Below, piece by piece: positions 10,640 through 22,268 of a stretch of 64,000 bases of DNA. Made by a program: the position numbers and the translations under genes. Position 1 is the stretch's first letter. The number at the start of each line of letters is the position of its first letter. Origin of the DNA: Diabrotica undecimpunctata (Eukaryota > Arthropoda > Insecta > Coleoptera > Chrysomelidae). A model generated the notes under the pieces. The model did no database searches. It was not told the origin of the DNA and saw nothing but the letters and a program-made list of their open reading frames with translations. The DNA lies in the NCBI RefSeq assembly GCF_040954645.1, contig NC_092805.1, positions 16,146,741 to 16,210,740 of the forward strand, read 5' to 3'.

Positions 10640-10870
10640 TAATTTGATATCCTATCTTCTTTTTCTCGTGCCGTCCTCAAAAAATGAAGGTTGGCGATCA
10701 CGTTTTTAAACGCTTCCTCATCTTTTACAAAGTGAAATATCTATTCTACTTTAAGGTTAGTCCGCTAAGATTCCCTTTTTCTTCGTACGCCTTTCCACGC
10801 CGAATGTGCTCCATATATATTCTCCATTCTGTTTCTCTATAATTTCCTTCCATCCAGCGTTCTTTAGCTT
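10640..10870 (-). pseudogene. RTE-like LINE 3' end remnant
   Basis: On the minus strand, KDEEAFKNVIANLHFLRTAR is followed by an AAAAAGAAGATAGG tail, like the NVIANL/VANLR ending and purine-rich tail of RTE-type LINEs elsewhere in the window. Upstream only a short WMEG..ETEW piece is readable. Strongly decayed and 5'-truncated; the assignment rests on this ending. Confidence 0.4.
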
Positions 10871-11289
10871 TTTATATCATACATTCTACTTGTTTTTTTT
10901 TGCTTATATTTTTTATTTTCTTTATTTTCGTTTTTCTTCTTTCTTTTTTTGATTTAACTAATGGCTTTGGATAACTTGATCCATTTAGGCACAATAATCT
11001 ATTTGACTACTTGAGTTTGTTAACAAAATAGTACTTCGTCTAGAGGTAAATCAAAAATATAGTGTAAACATCAGTATCACAAGAATCAGTAGATTGAAAG
11101 AAAACATACTTTCATTTGTTACATTTAGGGCCCTAACCAAGCAAGTGAATATTTAATACCAACAAGGATTACATAATATAGGGATACTTTTCACGCTAAG
11201 GTGCCTTTCATAGCGACTTTATTACAACACAAGACAGGCAACGACTAGGAGGTAAATATATAACATAAGGATAGACAGAGGAAACAAAG
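10871..11289. other. non-coding stretch
   Basis: T-rich tract at 10880-10960, otherwise nothing recognised. Confidence 0.3.
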
Positions 11290-13180
11290 ATAGATTTATT
11301 CATTCACATTCCATCCTAAATTTTTCTTTTAGCCCTTTTTAAATATCCACCAAAAATTTGGTTAAGCCTAATATACAAGCTTGACTCTGAGGAAGATGTG
11401 TTTGTTCTTTTATCAGATTTTCCCATAGATACTTAATAGCAGCATCATTATATATGTATGCACCCGAACATGATTGATATCGTCAGTGTTACCATTACAA
11501 TCGCAGAGTTCTGTTTCACTTAAATTAAATCTATGAAGATAGGCTTTCACATAGCACGATCAACAAGGCATCTAAACAAATATTAAATATAATCTTCTAT
11601 TGGTGTAAACGGACAGGCTCTCTAACACCGTCCAAGTGTAGCTGAATGAATATTTCGGCTGGGTACAAGTAATTAAGTATAATTACTTCAGATTATTCCT
11701 TTGACTTTTGGTGTATTTCCATTAAGCGGTGATTCTTTTTGTTGTATGGATTTAAATAAACTACCTCTTACTCAGTAGAAATGTATTGAAATTATAAACA
11801 GTATACTTTTAAATTGTTTGATAGATAATACAATTACCATTTATTTGCTCTCTGCTTTTGTATTAGCAGTGCTAATACATGATCGGATAATCCACGTCCG
11901 GTGTGGCTGCTTCGGTGACAGTTGAAACCTAAGAGAGCTGCTTCGTTCGGAGTTGAAACGTAAGAGAGAGATTTTTGTGTGCAACCTTTCGCAGAGTCAT
12001 ATTTTTGACAGCGCATTGTTGCAGCGAGAGGAAAGGGGCATGAGCGTTGTTGCCAGTTTGAATTAAGTCCGAACAATTGGGATGACTTCTTGCAGTAAAA
12101 AGCCCCGGAGGTAAAATAGGGTGATTTTTTGTTAAAACGTTCTTACTTCTGTTATAGAAAGCATTCCATTCAATTTCCCAGTTTTCTTTTAATTTTTGTT
12201 TACGCAGCGAGACTAAATCCCTTCTAATGAGCCAACTAATTTCTAATCCTTTTGAAGTCGCTTCTTTAGCAAAATAATCTGCTTTGGTGTTACCCGAGAT
12301 GTCTCTTTACCCAAAAGAAAGAGACTGAAATATTTCTTTTAAGTAGCTTTAGTTGATTTTCTAAAATTTGGACGATAATACTGTTTTTGTATATATGCTT
12401 ATGCGAATTATCTAAATCAGACAACGCAGATTTTCAATCCGACAGGATTACCATTTGTTGATCAGACATTCTCCTCTCGATAGTCCATTCAAGAACTTGA
12501 TATATTGCAAACAGTTCTTCGCAATAAATGGAACATTGTTGGTTTAATTTAAACAGAATGTGTTCTTGATTATTTTGGATATATACCGCACAACCAACCC
12601 CCAAAATAGATTTTGACCCATCTGTGAAAATCCTATATGAATTATCAAATTTGGCAAGTTGTTTCTGAAGTTGAATGTCGTTGTTATCATTAAAAGTAGG
12701 GAAATAAACTTTGGTTTGGGAATAAAGAATATTGAAATTAGATTGGAACAAATTATTTTCAGTAGGGATTTCTAAATAGGAAGAAATATTAGGAAATGCT
12801 ATAGCTAAAGTTGGAGAATTTTTGTTATGCCACCATTTGTCAACTAAGTTAGACACATATATGTTGGATATTTTTTGCAATGGGTAGGTTTGGTTATTAC
12901 TTTGGCATTTAAGGATAAACTTTTCAGCTAAAAAAAGACGTCTTAAATGTAATGGAGGTTCCATATATTCGGATAATGGATTTTCAGTAGGTGTAGATTT
13001 AAGTGCAGCTACAACCAAACGCAGAGCTTTGATTCGGTCTAATTTTTTAAGTCTAGTATTTGTAGCAGACCCATATAAAAAGCAACTATAGTCAAAAATT
13101 GACCTGATATATGCAGATTTCACTTTCAAGCCTTAATAAATCTAGTATTTGAACTTTCCAACTATGTTTTTTTAATTTTC
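11290..13180 (-). pseudogene. I-type LINE: RT thumb, RNase H and C-terminal domain, degenerate
   Basis: The longest open piece (13129-12434, 231 codons) starts in the RT thumb (YIRSIFDYSCFLYGSA, LKKLDRIKALRLVVAALK, PPLHLRRLFLAEKF) and enters an RNase H domain: FTDGSKSILGVGCAVYI (first Asp), CEELFAIYQVLEW (Glu), VILSD then TGA then KSAL (second Asp). The minus strand continues with SFFWVKRH and, after a frameshift, GNTKADYFAKEATSKG, the last RNase H block. The C-terminal domain appears at about 11560-11470 as AYLHRFNLSETELCDCNGN and DINHV. RNase H plus this thumb fits the I/LOA-like group. It is 5'-truncated near 13180. Segment 11590-12070 inside it is less clear and may include an insertion. 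Confidence 0.75.
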
Positions 13181-14639
13181 CAAAAAGGGAGAATAAAATT
13201 CTTATAATATATTAGCTAAAATATAGTTACATATAGATCTAATAAAATAACAATCCCAAAAATGCTTCAAGGAATTTTTTGATGTAATATTTCCATCCAA
13301 ACTAAACGATATCATTACGGGAGACTTCGCCGAAGGTGAAATGAGAAGAAAATAAAAACGAGAAAGTAACAAATAGTTTGGGCATATTATAAAAGGGCCA
13401 CGAAGGCAATAACTTTTCCCAGCAAGAATAACGACGACATGTTAAATTAAAAGACATTACGTTGGGTTATTTTCGAGCAGTAAATCTTTTTATATGAGTG
13501 TTTTCGTTGCTATAAAGTCAGAATGGGCTGAGGTGGGCTTACAATTCGTAGACAATGATTCATTTTGTAGAGGGAGGGGAAGTTCCCAAGAGCGTTTAAC
13601 ATTTTAGTCAAAAAAGAGTATTTAGTATAATTTGTAAAGCCGAAAATGTTTCGTAAGCATATAATGTATTATTTAATGGATTGTTTCTACAGAAATAACA
13701 ATCAAATAACTTGAATTGATGGTCTAAACCTAAACTGAACAATATCAATGATGAGGAGATTAAAAGCTTCAGATATTTAGTTGTCAGTAATATTTAGATA
13801 CGTCAGAATCATATTCATAATTTTAAAATGAAGTACGTTACTGTTTTTAATTTAACGTTTAGTTTTGTGATAAATATGATATGCTGCCTGCTATATTCTA
13901 TTAAATTATATGTTGTTTTTATTATTTTATATCATAGTCCTGTAGGAGCTGTCTTTTGATTTTATGGTTATGCTATTCTCAACTTTTTTTAAGGTCCTTT
14001 GTCAATTCCTCCTATTATCAATTAACATCATTTGTTTATCTTTTATTGTTTTATCACAGCACTAAGTGACGACACCCCAGATATGAAGTTAAACATTAAC
14101 AAAGCGAATTTATGGAACAGAATGATAAGTATTTAAGAATAAAAAAATTCAAGTTTTCAACAAAAATTTTTGGCGACTTTATAGCTACTATAAAATCGTA
14201 TATCTTCATCACTTCTTCCATTAAGGTAATAATCGGAACAGATACACCTGACAAAAAATACGATTAATTCAAAAATTATGTATCAATTAACATTATTAAC
14301 TTCTTTGTGTTCTTGATACGCTCCATCCATAACTTCGCTCTACGGCGATCTCGAGAGAAGGCAGCGTACAGTGTCCATGTCCAAAACAGAGCGACAATAT
14401 CTGACCTTGAGCTTATTTTGTTTGTTTTGGAGGAAATTCATGACGACGCCGACGAAGTTTGAATGGGAGCTTTGATTCTGATAAACACAAAACCTGACTT
14501 TTATTCGCTTTTCAAACCCATCTTAACCGTTGCAGTCCATCGTTTCAGACGATTAATTGAAGCATAAGCCTGTTAAAATCTATGAAAATCTGGTGTTCAT
14601 CTTAATCATACTTCCAATGCTTTTCACGCAAGTTATAAC

Positions 14640-14640
<1 letters not shown>
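13181..14640. other. non-coding stretch
   Basis: No supported feature. Immediately left of the (TA)n tract. Confidence 0.35.

Positions 14641-14722
<82 letters not shown>
14641..14722. repeat. (TA)n microsatellite at the 3' end of RTE-E
   Basis: About 80 bp of uninterrupted TA. It starts nine bases beyond the stop codon of the minus-strand RTE-E frame, so it is probably the element's 3' tail or its target. Confidence 0.85.
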
Positions 14723-14724
<2 letters not shown>

Positions 14725-14730
14725 GGTTTT

Positions 14731-16475
14731 TTATACCGTCTTACGACGTTGTCCGACTCCCAAACGCCACTGTATTCTGTCTTGAGTTAGGTCTTCGTCC
14801 AGATTTCGAGTGCTAATCGCTTTCCTAACTCCCAGGTTCCAGCTCTGTGGTGGTCTTCCTCGTTTCCTCTTCTCTGGGGGTTGCCACATCATCGTTTTTT
14901 TAGGCAATCTTTCGTCCCCCATTCGGCTCACATGCCCATAACATATGAGCTGTTTTCTCTCAATATCCTCAACTATAGTGCCCTCTATACCCATTTGTTG
15001 TTTTATCACTTCATTCCGTATTCTGTCGGCTCTTGATATTCTCATCGATCTTCTGATGGCATCCATTTCTGTGGCTTCGACCTTTTTCTTATATTTTTCG
15101 GTTATTCTCCATGTCTCAGCTCCATAAAGTAGGCTAGTTTTAACCATTGTCTCATAGATGTTCCATTTTCTTTTCTTTGATATTTCTTTACTCCATAGAA
15201 CTCCGTTCAAACATGCTATAGCTCTTCGTGCTTGTACAATTCGATGTACTATTTCTCGTTCGTCTTTTCCACTACGGTCGAAGATGACGCCCAGGTATTT
15301 ATATTCGTTGCATGGATTTATTTTTTGATTGTCATCGATATCGAGTTGTTCTGGTTCAGTTACAATTGAGAGGTATTTTGTCTTTTCTAAATTGATATTT
15401 AATCCCCATTTCTGGTATTCTTCAATTAGTTTTCTAAGCATATATTCCATGTCATCTTTGTCATTTGAGATCACCACCTGATCATCTGCAAACTGTAAAG
15501 TATATATGTAATCCTGATCGTTCAATTGTATACCCATTCCTTTGACTTTTCTTTTCCATTGTTTCAGAGCTGCAGAGATATAAATCTTAAATAGAGTCGG
15601 AGAGATACAACATCCTTGTCTGAGACCCTTAGTAACTGCAAATTTTTCAGCTAAGAGGTTTCCGAATTTCATTTGGGAGTTTGAACCACAATATAGATCT
15701 TTGAGAGCACTAACCAATGTTTGATGTATGTTTGATGTGCCCAGGACTTCTCATAGTTTATTTAGCGGGACTGTGTCATATGGCTTCTCAAGATCTACAA
15801 AAGTCATATGTAACTCTCTATTTGTCACAATTTTCTTTTCTATAATTTGTTTAAGACAGAAGATGTTATCTGTACATGAACGACCTGCTCTAAATCCTCC
15901 TTGTTCTTCGTCTTCAGACGATTGATAATCTTCCTCTATCAGGTCCCGTAGTATTCGACCGTATAGTCGACTCATTGAGCTTGTGACCGATATCCATCTA
16001 TAGTTTTTACAATTTCTCCTGTCACCTTTTTTATATATTGGGGTCATATATGCTGTTTTCCATTCATCTGGTGTTGGATGTCCATTAATATATTCGTTAA
16101 ATATCACCGTGATCATTCTGTGTAATTTCTCTGAGCCATTATTTATTAATTCCGTAGTTACTCTCTCTGGTCCACTTGCTTTTCCATTCTTCATCCCTGC
16201 TATAGCTTTTTGAACTATGTTGATATCTATGGTAATATGCTCTCCCAGAATTTCGATTCTTGATGAATTCATATCTTCTTTAAATTCGTCTCTGTTCTTA
16301 TTTAATAGATGTTTGTAATAATGTGTCCAATCCTCGGGATTTATGGGATTTAGAATCACTTTCTCGTTAGTCGGCTTCTTAACAGAGTTTATAAACTTCC
16401 ACGCCTCAGTGCATTGTCGTCCTCCAATATAAGATTCTATCTCTCTGCACCTGCTATCCCATATCTTAATATAAC
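14731..16475 (-). pseudogene. RTE-like LINE (RTE-E), nearly open reverse transcriptase
   Basis: A single minus frame runs from about 16475 to the TAA at 14731-14733 and is broken only by one TGA (15751-15753, where related elements have Trp: NKL-W-EVL). Order: spacer GGRQCTEAWKFINSV, AGMKNGKASGPERVT, TPIYKKGDRRNCKNYRWISV, EEQGGFRAGRSCTDN, motif A MTFVDLEKPYDTV, then below the stop GLRQGCCISPTLFKIYI, active site LQFADDQVVIS, EYKYLGVIFDRSGKDER, SLLYGAETWRITEKY, ICYGHVSRMGDERLPK, KRKRGRPPQSW. Motif A has P in place of the usual A (EKPYD). Endonuclease missing, 5'-truncated. The least damaged LINE in the window. Confidence 0.88.
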
Positions 16476-17643
16476 ATTATCGAAGTGAAATTGAAGTAAG
16501 AATTTTGTACTAGAGCAGGTACTGTATCGAGAGCAGAGCTGTGGTAAACTAAACAGATTCTTAGCTTTAAGAACAACTAAGTTATTTATTAGTGATGTTA
16601 TAATCATTTAACACCACTGATACATAATTCTATTATTGTCTTTGCGTTTTTTAGCTTCGATACAATTTATGTCCAATATATTAGTTGTGCAGAAACCTTA
16701 GTTCCGGACTTCGTCTGATTTTTCATCTTGACCTCGATCTAAAATTTTTACTGTTGTATCTTAACTACTTAACTACTCTGTTGTATCTATCCACCTTAAA
16801 AAAGTTTACATCAGGTTCCCAAAACTTCAATACAACTTAGAGTTGTAAAACTTGCATGCTAAAATCATTTCTCTTTCACTTTGCTCTATATATTCTCCAT
16901 AAAATTGCTTGCTTGAAACTCTTCCGTTCTTGGAAATTCGGGATAAGAATGAAAAGAAGAAAAACTGATTTCATCTATAATATTAAATATACAGAAGAAC
17001 ACACAGTATATCAAAAAACCGATTCGATTATACATCCAGCCTTAGTTTAATTCTTAAATAAATTTCCATTCGGGGATGTCGTTAAGCCCCCGGAAAAACA
17101 AAGTTAGAGAGAGACGAAGAGCTATTTATATTGACACATACATTATTCATTCTATTTACGGCATTAATATTAATTCCATCCCCCTCGGAATAGTCGGGCT
17201 GACAGAGTGTCAGATCCGAGTGATTAATGTTACGATAAGAATAATTCTTGAATACTTAGCGAATGGCTCTGCGAAATGCTAATGTACAATAACTTGAAGG
17301 ATTATCAAAATTTTGTTTTCGGAGTTAGCGGATAATAAACAAAGTTGATTTCGTAGATAAATATTTTGATTTTGTTTGTTTGCTGTAAATTTAATTACAT
17401 TCCTTACATATTCTGAACTATGTTATTATATTATTAAAATACCGTTTAAACATAATTAATTGAATATAATTATAAATCATTTTATCCAAAAATGTTCCTT
17501 AGTAGAACATCCGATAACACAATAACCGTTAAATTTCGTGTAATACTGCGACAAGGTTTTAGAGCGTAGCTTTATAAATTTCCCTGTTTAAGTATTACTT
17601 CTTTCATTTTGATGTTGGTCTAGACTCCGTACTACTATACTAC
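16476..17643. other. non-coding stretch
   Basis: Open frames of 64 and 68 codons at 16856 and 17076 show no family resemblance. Nothing else seen. Confidence 0.3.
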
Positions 17644-17803
17644 ATTCATTCCCAAAATAAACCTGAGGTAGCACTGATCGGTGGGTGTGTTGTGCCGTTG
17701 CAGCTTGTCATTGGTTAGAAATTAATTTTTAACCAATGACAAGCTGCGACGATAGGACACACCCGCCGATCACTACGACCTCGAGTTTATCTTGGAAATG
17801 AAT
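17644..17803. mobile_element. foldback MITE
   Basis: About 160 bp consisting of two long imperfect inverted arms around a short AT-rich centre. The left arm starts ATTCATTCCCAAAATAAAC, and the reverse complement of the right arm starts ATTCATTTCCAAGATAAAC. The inner arms share GCAGCTTGTCATTGGTTA exactly. No coding capacity. One arm recurs at 56065-56145. No convincing target duplication, so the superfamily is unknown. Confidence 0.75.
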
Positions 17804-18127
17804 CATGGTACAATGAACACAAGCTATGATATTGCGCATGACATTTGACAGCAGATCCAGGCTTGTGACGTAGCAAAGATCCCTCGGACCCATTATTTGT
17901 AATGATAGTTTAACGACTTTTTTTAATATTGTAGCAATTATCGCGTTTTATCTTCAGTTATAGACATTATAGTGTCCTGAAAAGTACCTGTGGTGTTTAG
18001 TTGCTATTTAGTTTAATAAATTGTATAGTAGTTTTTTTGTAAAAACGTGTAGTTTACTTGTTTTTAGTGCTTTGATGTACAGCATTAAAGCATATGGATT
18101 GTATACGTTTTTTCTTTAGTCTTAGAC
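17804..18127. other. non-coding stretch
   Basis: Between the MITE and the RTE stub; nothing recognised. Confidence 0.3.
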
Positions 18128-18233
18128 AATGGATAAGATATTGTTTAGAGCAGCAAGTTCAAAAATAAAAATAGCCATTATGATTGCCAACCTCCCTAGG
18201 GAGACGGCACTCTAAGAAGACGAATGGATAAGA
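18128..18233 (+). mobile_element. 84-bp RTE-A stub with 11-bp target duplication
   Basis: AATGGATAAGA at 18128-18138 and again at 18223-18233 frames an 84-bp insert that encodes LFRAASSKIKIAIMIANLPR and ends CTCTAAGAAGACG. This is the last 20-odd codons and tail of RTE-A, so reverse transcription stopped almost at once. It lies at the left edge of the RTE-B remnant. Confidence 0.85.
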
Positions 18234-18556
18234 AGAATAACTAAACTAGTTAACTGAGCTCTATCAAGAATCCAACACAGTAATTAAGGCACAAAGACTT
18301 AGATGGTTGGACCATGTGCAGAGAATGATTCTATCAAGAATTCCCAGAATTGTACTATCTAGTACATTGGCAGGCAAAAGGCGAAGAGAAAGATCGAGGT
18401 TAAGATGGAACAACGAAGTTAAAGAAGATATGAGAAGACTTAATGTAACGAACTGGAAAGATAAGCAACCGACAAGAGCGAGTGGAAAAGAATAGTACAT
18501 CAAGCCATAGGCCTACTTGGCTCGTAGTGCTACATATTATTATTATTATTATTATT
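18234..18556 (+). pseudogene. RTE-like LINE (RTE-B) C-terminus with (ATT)n tail
   Basis: Reads TELYQESNTVIKAQRLRWLD then HVQRM, AGKRRRERSRLRWNNEV, KEDMRRLNVTNWK and, after a frameshift near 18473, SEWKRIVHQAIG, the usual end of BovB/RTE-like reverse transcriptases (RLRWLGHVxRM, GRPRxRW, DR.EWR.IV.QA). A (TAT)n tail at 18535-18556 follows, consistent with the microsatellite-type tails of RTE elements. No RT core remains. Confidence 0.75.
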
Positions 18557-19209
18557 AAACAACAACAAGATAATTTTATGTGTGAAAATTATAAAAGATG
18601 TCATTTAAAACATTGTGTAATATTCTGTGGCCTCGCTGCGCTCATATTCGATGGCCAGTTAGCTCACCCGATCTAAATAAAGTTTACTTAATCATTATTT
18701 ATTTCGATTTTGTGTTTAGTTCATTATATAGGTATAAATTTTGTGTAACTAAATTACAAAGTGATCATTAACAAATTAAGAAGTGGGAATACCTTGTATA
18801 TTTAAAAATAATTGTAAAATTTGTAGTTATACTCAAAAATCAATAAAATTAAATTAAATACAAAATATTTTTTTTGATTAAATATTATAATAACACAACT
18901 TTATCATCTCTTTATAATTACTATAAATAAATTAGCTAAATTATATTAACACCTTAAAATTAAAAGTCCCTATACAACTACATTTAAATGTTGCTTGAAT
19001 AAGGGATCTTTACTACGTCATGTGCGAAGCGAACCGATTTTGGAACATTATGTATCATACCTTGTGTTCATTGTATCATGGGATTAAACGTAGTGTAGTA
19101 CTTTATCTCCAGCGATTCTTACCAGTTTGCTTTTTTCCATTATATTTCGATATGTTCATTACGCTCTGTTCAATTTCTGGACCATCTATTGTACACTGGT
19201 CATACTGAA
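18557..19209. other. non-coding stretch
   Basis: AT-rich; nothing recognised apart from a slightly GC-richer patch at 18620-18680. Confidence 0.3.
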
Positions 19210-19860
19210 TTTTGGAACACTGTACCAGCTTATGTAGGTCTAATGGATGGGTACCATATGTTTCTTGAGTCACTTGGTAGTAAACATATCTTCATCCATC
19301 ATAACCATTCCAGAATGGTAGTAAGCATATCTTCATCCATCATAACCATTCCAGAATTCTGAAACAGTATACCAACTTGTACAAATCTAGTGAATGGGCA
19401 CCCTATGTTTTTGGGGTCATTTGGTATTTGCCACCTGAGATCTAGTGCTTCGTAATCATGCAAAATATGGTCTGTTCTCTACCCCAGAGTTAACAACTTA
19501 AAGCTTCATGAAAAAGTTTCATTGTATTCAGATATTACTTGACTGGCGAATGACCAGTAAGAAAACCTGTTATGATTCTGAGGTGGTTCCCGCTTGCTTT
19601 TCGTACTACTTCTGAGCTATCAGTGCAAGTCTATTAAAAATACTACTGAGGATACTTTCTCAGGGAGATCTATGTAGAGTTTGGATCCAGGCTTTTTTCC
19701 GGAAGCGGAGAGTGTTTTCTGGTACTGCTAAGGCACTTCTTGATGCTTCAAGACCTGCTTTAAGTATTTTGTAGTTAATCCTGATTCTAGCAAGTTCATT
19801 AATTCTTTCGTCGGAAAATCATTAACAAATATCCGCAGGCTCAATATTATACTTTTTTTT
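19210..19860 (-). pseudogene. LINE C-terminal domain remnant (RNase H-type element)
   Basis: Minus-strand pieces: ARIRINYKILKAGLEASRSA near 19790-19730, LRIITGFLTGHSPVKYYLN near 19600-19540, a GREQTIFxxI piece near 19480 and EALDLRWQ near 19440. LTGHxPVxxxL followed by a C/H-containing CGEExTxxHI-like stretch is typical of the domain after RNase H in R1-, I- and related LINEs. Badly decayed, so the clade is uncertain. A 41-bp tandem duplication lies within its downstream part. Confidence 0.4.
19276..19357. repeat. 41-bp tandem duplication
   Basis: Two adjacent 41-bp copies beginning GGTAGTAA and ending CCAGAAT differ at one base (TAAAC versus TAAGC). A more diverged, longer similarity links 19222-19279 and 19369-19425. 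Confidence 0.85.
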
Positions 19861-20444
19861 TCTAATTTAAAATTTGTCTAAATTTTGGCGATCAAACAAT
19901 GATTACTAACTAAAAACTATTATAGTGGTTTTGACAATTATTTACTTTTTTCTAAATTTTGGCGGAATCGCCGAACAAAATTGCAAAAAGTTCGAAAGCT
20001 TCTACAACTAAAATAGTGATCTTGATTTACTAATGTACGTTTTACAATATATGCTTTTTTAAACCTATTATTTGAAGATCTTGATCTTCTTAAGTTTCTT
20101 GCTCCATAATGTTGTATTCTGTGATTCCAGCTGATAGTACTGATTTTCTCAGTGATTTCGTCTATGCATCTTAACCTTGGTGTGTGTCATTTCAATTGGT
20201 TGCGCGCTGAATTTTTTAGAGCTATTAATTTAAAAGTAAAATATTGCCTAACCAAAAATAGTTTTGTTGTCATTTGGCATTATTTTTTTTTATATCCTCT
20301 TGACATTACTGGTTTAATCTTCCTTTTCTGTTCTTTATCCTTGGTACGACTGTTGTAAGAAGGATGATGATGATAATAAGAATGGATATACACTAAAAAA
20401 TATTTGTACAGATATACTATGAGGTGTTGAAGGTATGTATATGC
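19861..20444. other. non-coding stretch
   Basis: Nothing recognised. Confidence 0.3.
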
Positions 20445-20700
20445 CTGAAATATTCCAGCTTTCAAATTTTTTGTTTTAGTTATTTCTCTTGTTATTTTTA
20501 ATTTCTGGTAAAACTATTGGCATTTCTCTTATTCGGTCCACCCAGGTTATCCATAAATTTTTCAGTAGATTAACTTCTTGTCAACGGCTTCCAATTTATT
20601 CGTTAATGCCTAGGTACTTGTCCAGTTTTTCACTCGATGTATCAAGTACATTATTAGTCATATTATATTAGAGATACCATGACCATTGTATCAATTTTAA
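20445..20700 (-). pseudogene. RTE-A-like LINE thumb remnant
   Basis: Minus strand gives TNKLEAVDKK (normally INKLEAFEMW), then after frame changes WITWVDRIREMP and IKNNKRNN, in the order expected for RTE-A (NKLEAFE, RISWxDRVRNE, TIKxRK). Only this short block is readable. Confidence 0.45.
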
Positions 20701-21757
20701 ATCATTTGTTTCTTTATAAACAGTTCTCGCTCGTATGAGACGTTTAACGAAGAATATTGATTTGTGCAGTCTCACTATTGTAAAAATATAAATATCTATT
20801 ATATAAATAAAATTTTAAAACGTGAACTTGTCTTACAAATAAAAAAATTATGTATTAACAAAACCTTCAAACGAAAAGATCTCAAACGGCTCTTGAGTTC
20901 AGCCTCGTCCATTCTCCATAACAGGTTCTTATTTTAATACCAAAAACAAACAAAACTCTCACATTATTCATGTTACAATGAACCCCTGCAGGTGAGGTTG
21001 TTTTTTTTGTACCTTTTTCTTCTTGTCTTCGTCTAACTACTATGATTATTCGTAGTAATAGCCTCATGTACCTGTGTACAATAGAAGATGGAATTTAAAT
21101 AACATGTTTGAGAAATTAAGCTAATGTCGGGTTAGGCTATCGAGAGGAGTAATCAAAAAATTGTGTTACGAGGGCAGTGTTATAATTATTTTTTTCTCAT
21201 ATGAGATTACATAAATATACATATCGACCACATATTTTAAAAACATTTCGAAATTTGTAAAGCAAATAAAATCTATTTGTTAAATAAATAATTCAAACAA
21301 TCGACGTTTATTAATGGAACTGAATGACATTCAAATCGCATATTTGATGAATCCCATGGGTCATAAAACTAAAACTTTCGAAAAACAAGAAAAATATTGA
21401 AGAAAGTACGAAGTTCTCTACATGATAAAAACTGACCTGTGTATAAATTTCATTTATACACTGTTTCTTGACTTTTAAAAGTATCCAGTATTTTTGACAA
21501 AATACTGGATATTTTCTATATCCGGTATTTAACTTTGTTATAGGTTACGAATGCATTGACTAAAGGCGTTTCTTTCCAAAAATGTGAATTTACAGTTTTC
21601 AAGTCCATTTTAGTGAAAAGTCGATTTTGGTAAAATTATGACATGAGGTTACTCAAATAAGCGATTAATTTGTGATCTACTTCGTAAGTATTTAGACAAT
21701 ATTAAATACTATAGAAGTGGGTTGAGCTAGTGAGGTAATTGTATATGTTAATGAAAG

Positions 21758-21758
<1 letters not shown>
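20701..21758. other. non-coding stretch
   Basis: Only a small inverted repeat (ATCCAGTATTTT and its complement, 21483-21511) stands out. Confidence 0.3.
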
Positions 21759-21818
<60 letters not shown>

Positions 21819-21841
21819 TATATATATATATATATATATAT
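21759..21841. repeat. (TA)n microsatellite
   Basis: TA repeat with one G interruption near 21816. Confidence 0.9.
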
Positions 21842-21844
21842 TTT

Positions 21845-22000
21845 ATGTTTCCTAAAAGTAACCTTAGAATGTGCCACTTTGCACTATTCCATAGCCATCT
21901 ACAGTACGGAATAACTGTTTGGGGTAATTTTTGTCACGCAGATCGAATTTTTAAACAAGAGCAGAGTATAGGCGACACTGTAAACCTTTATTTCTGGATT
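21845..22000 (+). pseudogene. CR1/jockey-like LINE RT fragment
   Basis: Open frame with NLRMCHFALFHSHLQYGITV then WGN and RIFKQEQS. The block xxxFHSHLxYGIxxWGN...RIFKxQKR is the thumb of CR1/L2/jockey-like reverse transcriptases. Both sides are cut off by (TA)n arrays, so no other part of the element is present. Confidence 0.5.
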
Positions 22001-22024
22001 TACATAGGTATTATGCCACTACCT

Positions 22025-22027
<3 letters not shown>

Positions 22028-22086
<59 letters not shown>
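22028..22086. repeat. (TA)n microsatellite
   Basis: About 58 bp of TA, right of the LINE fragment. Confidence 0.9.
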
Positions 22087-22089
<3 letters not shown>

Positions 22090-22118
22090 AAGAAATTTAA
22101 TCTTTGCAGATTAGTTAA

Positions 22119-22188
22119 ATAGTAAACTCTTAAATATTGGGGAAATCTGCAAGAAATTTCTTGCAGATTTCCCCAATATTTAAGAGTT

Positions 22189-22194
<6 letters not shown>
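22119..22194. repeat. 76-bp perfect palindrome
   Basis: Two 38-base arms meet without a spacer between 22156 and 22157 (AAGAAA|TTTCTT), with no mismatch. It is embedded between two (TA)n arrays. A related, unpaired TTTGCAGATTAG lies just left at 22103. Confidence 0.9.
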
Positions 22195-22247
<53 letters not shown>

Positions 22248-22268
22248 TATATGGGTGTGTGTGTGTGT
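22195..22268. repeat. (TA)n followed by (GT)n microsatellite
   Basis: TA repeat to 22252 with one C, then GGGTGTGTGTGTGTGT. Confidence 0.9.

Noticed and set aside
16856..17282. 64- and 68-codon open frames
   Set aside because: No recognisable domain; lengths are expected by chance.
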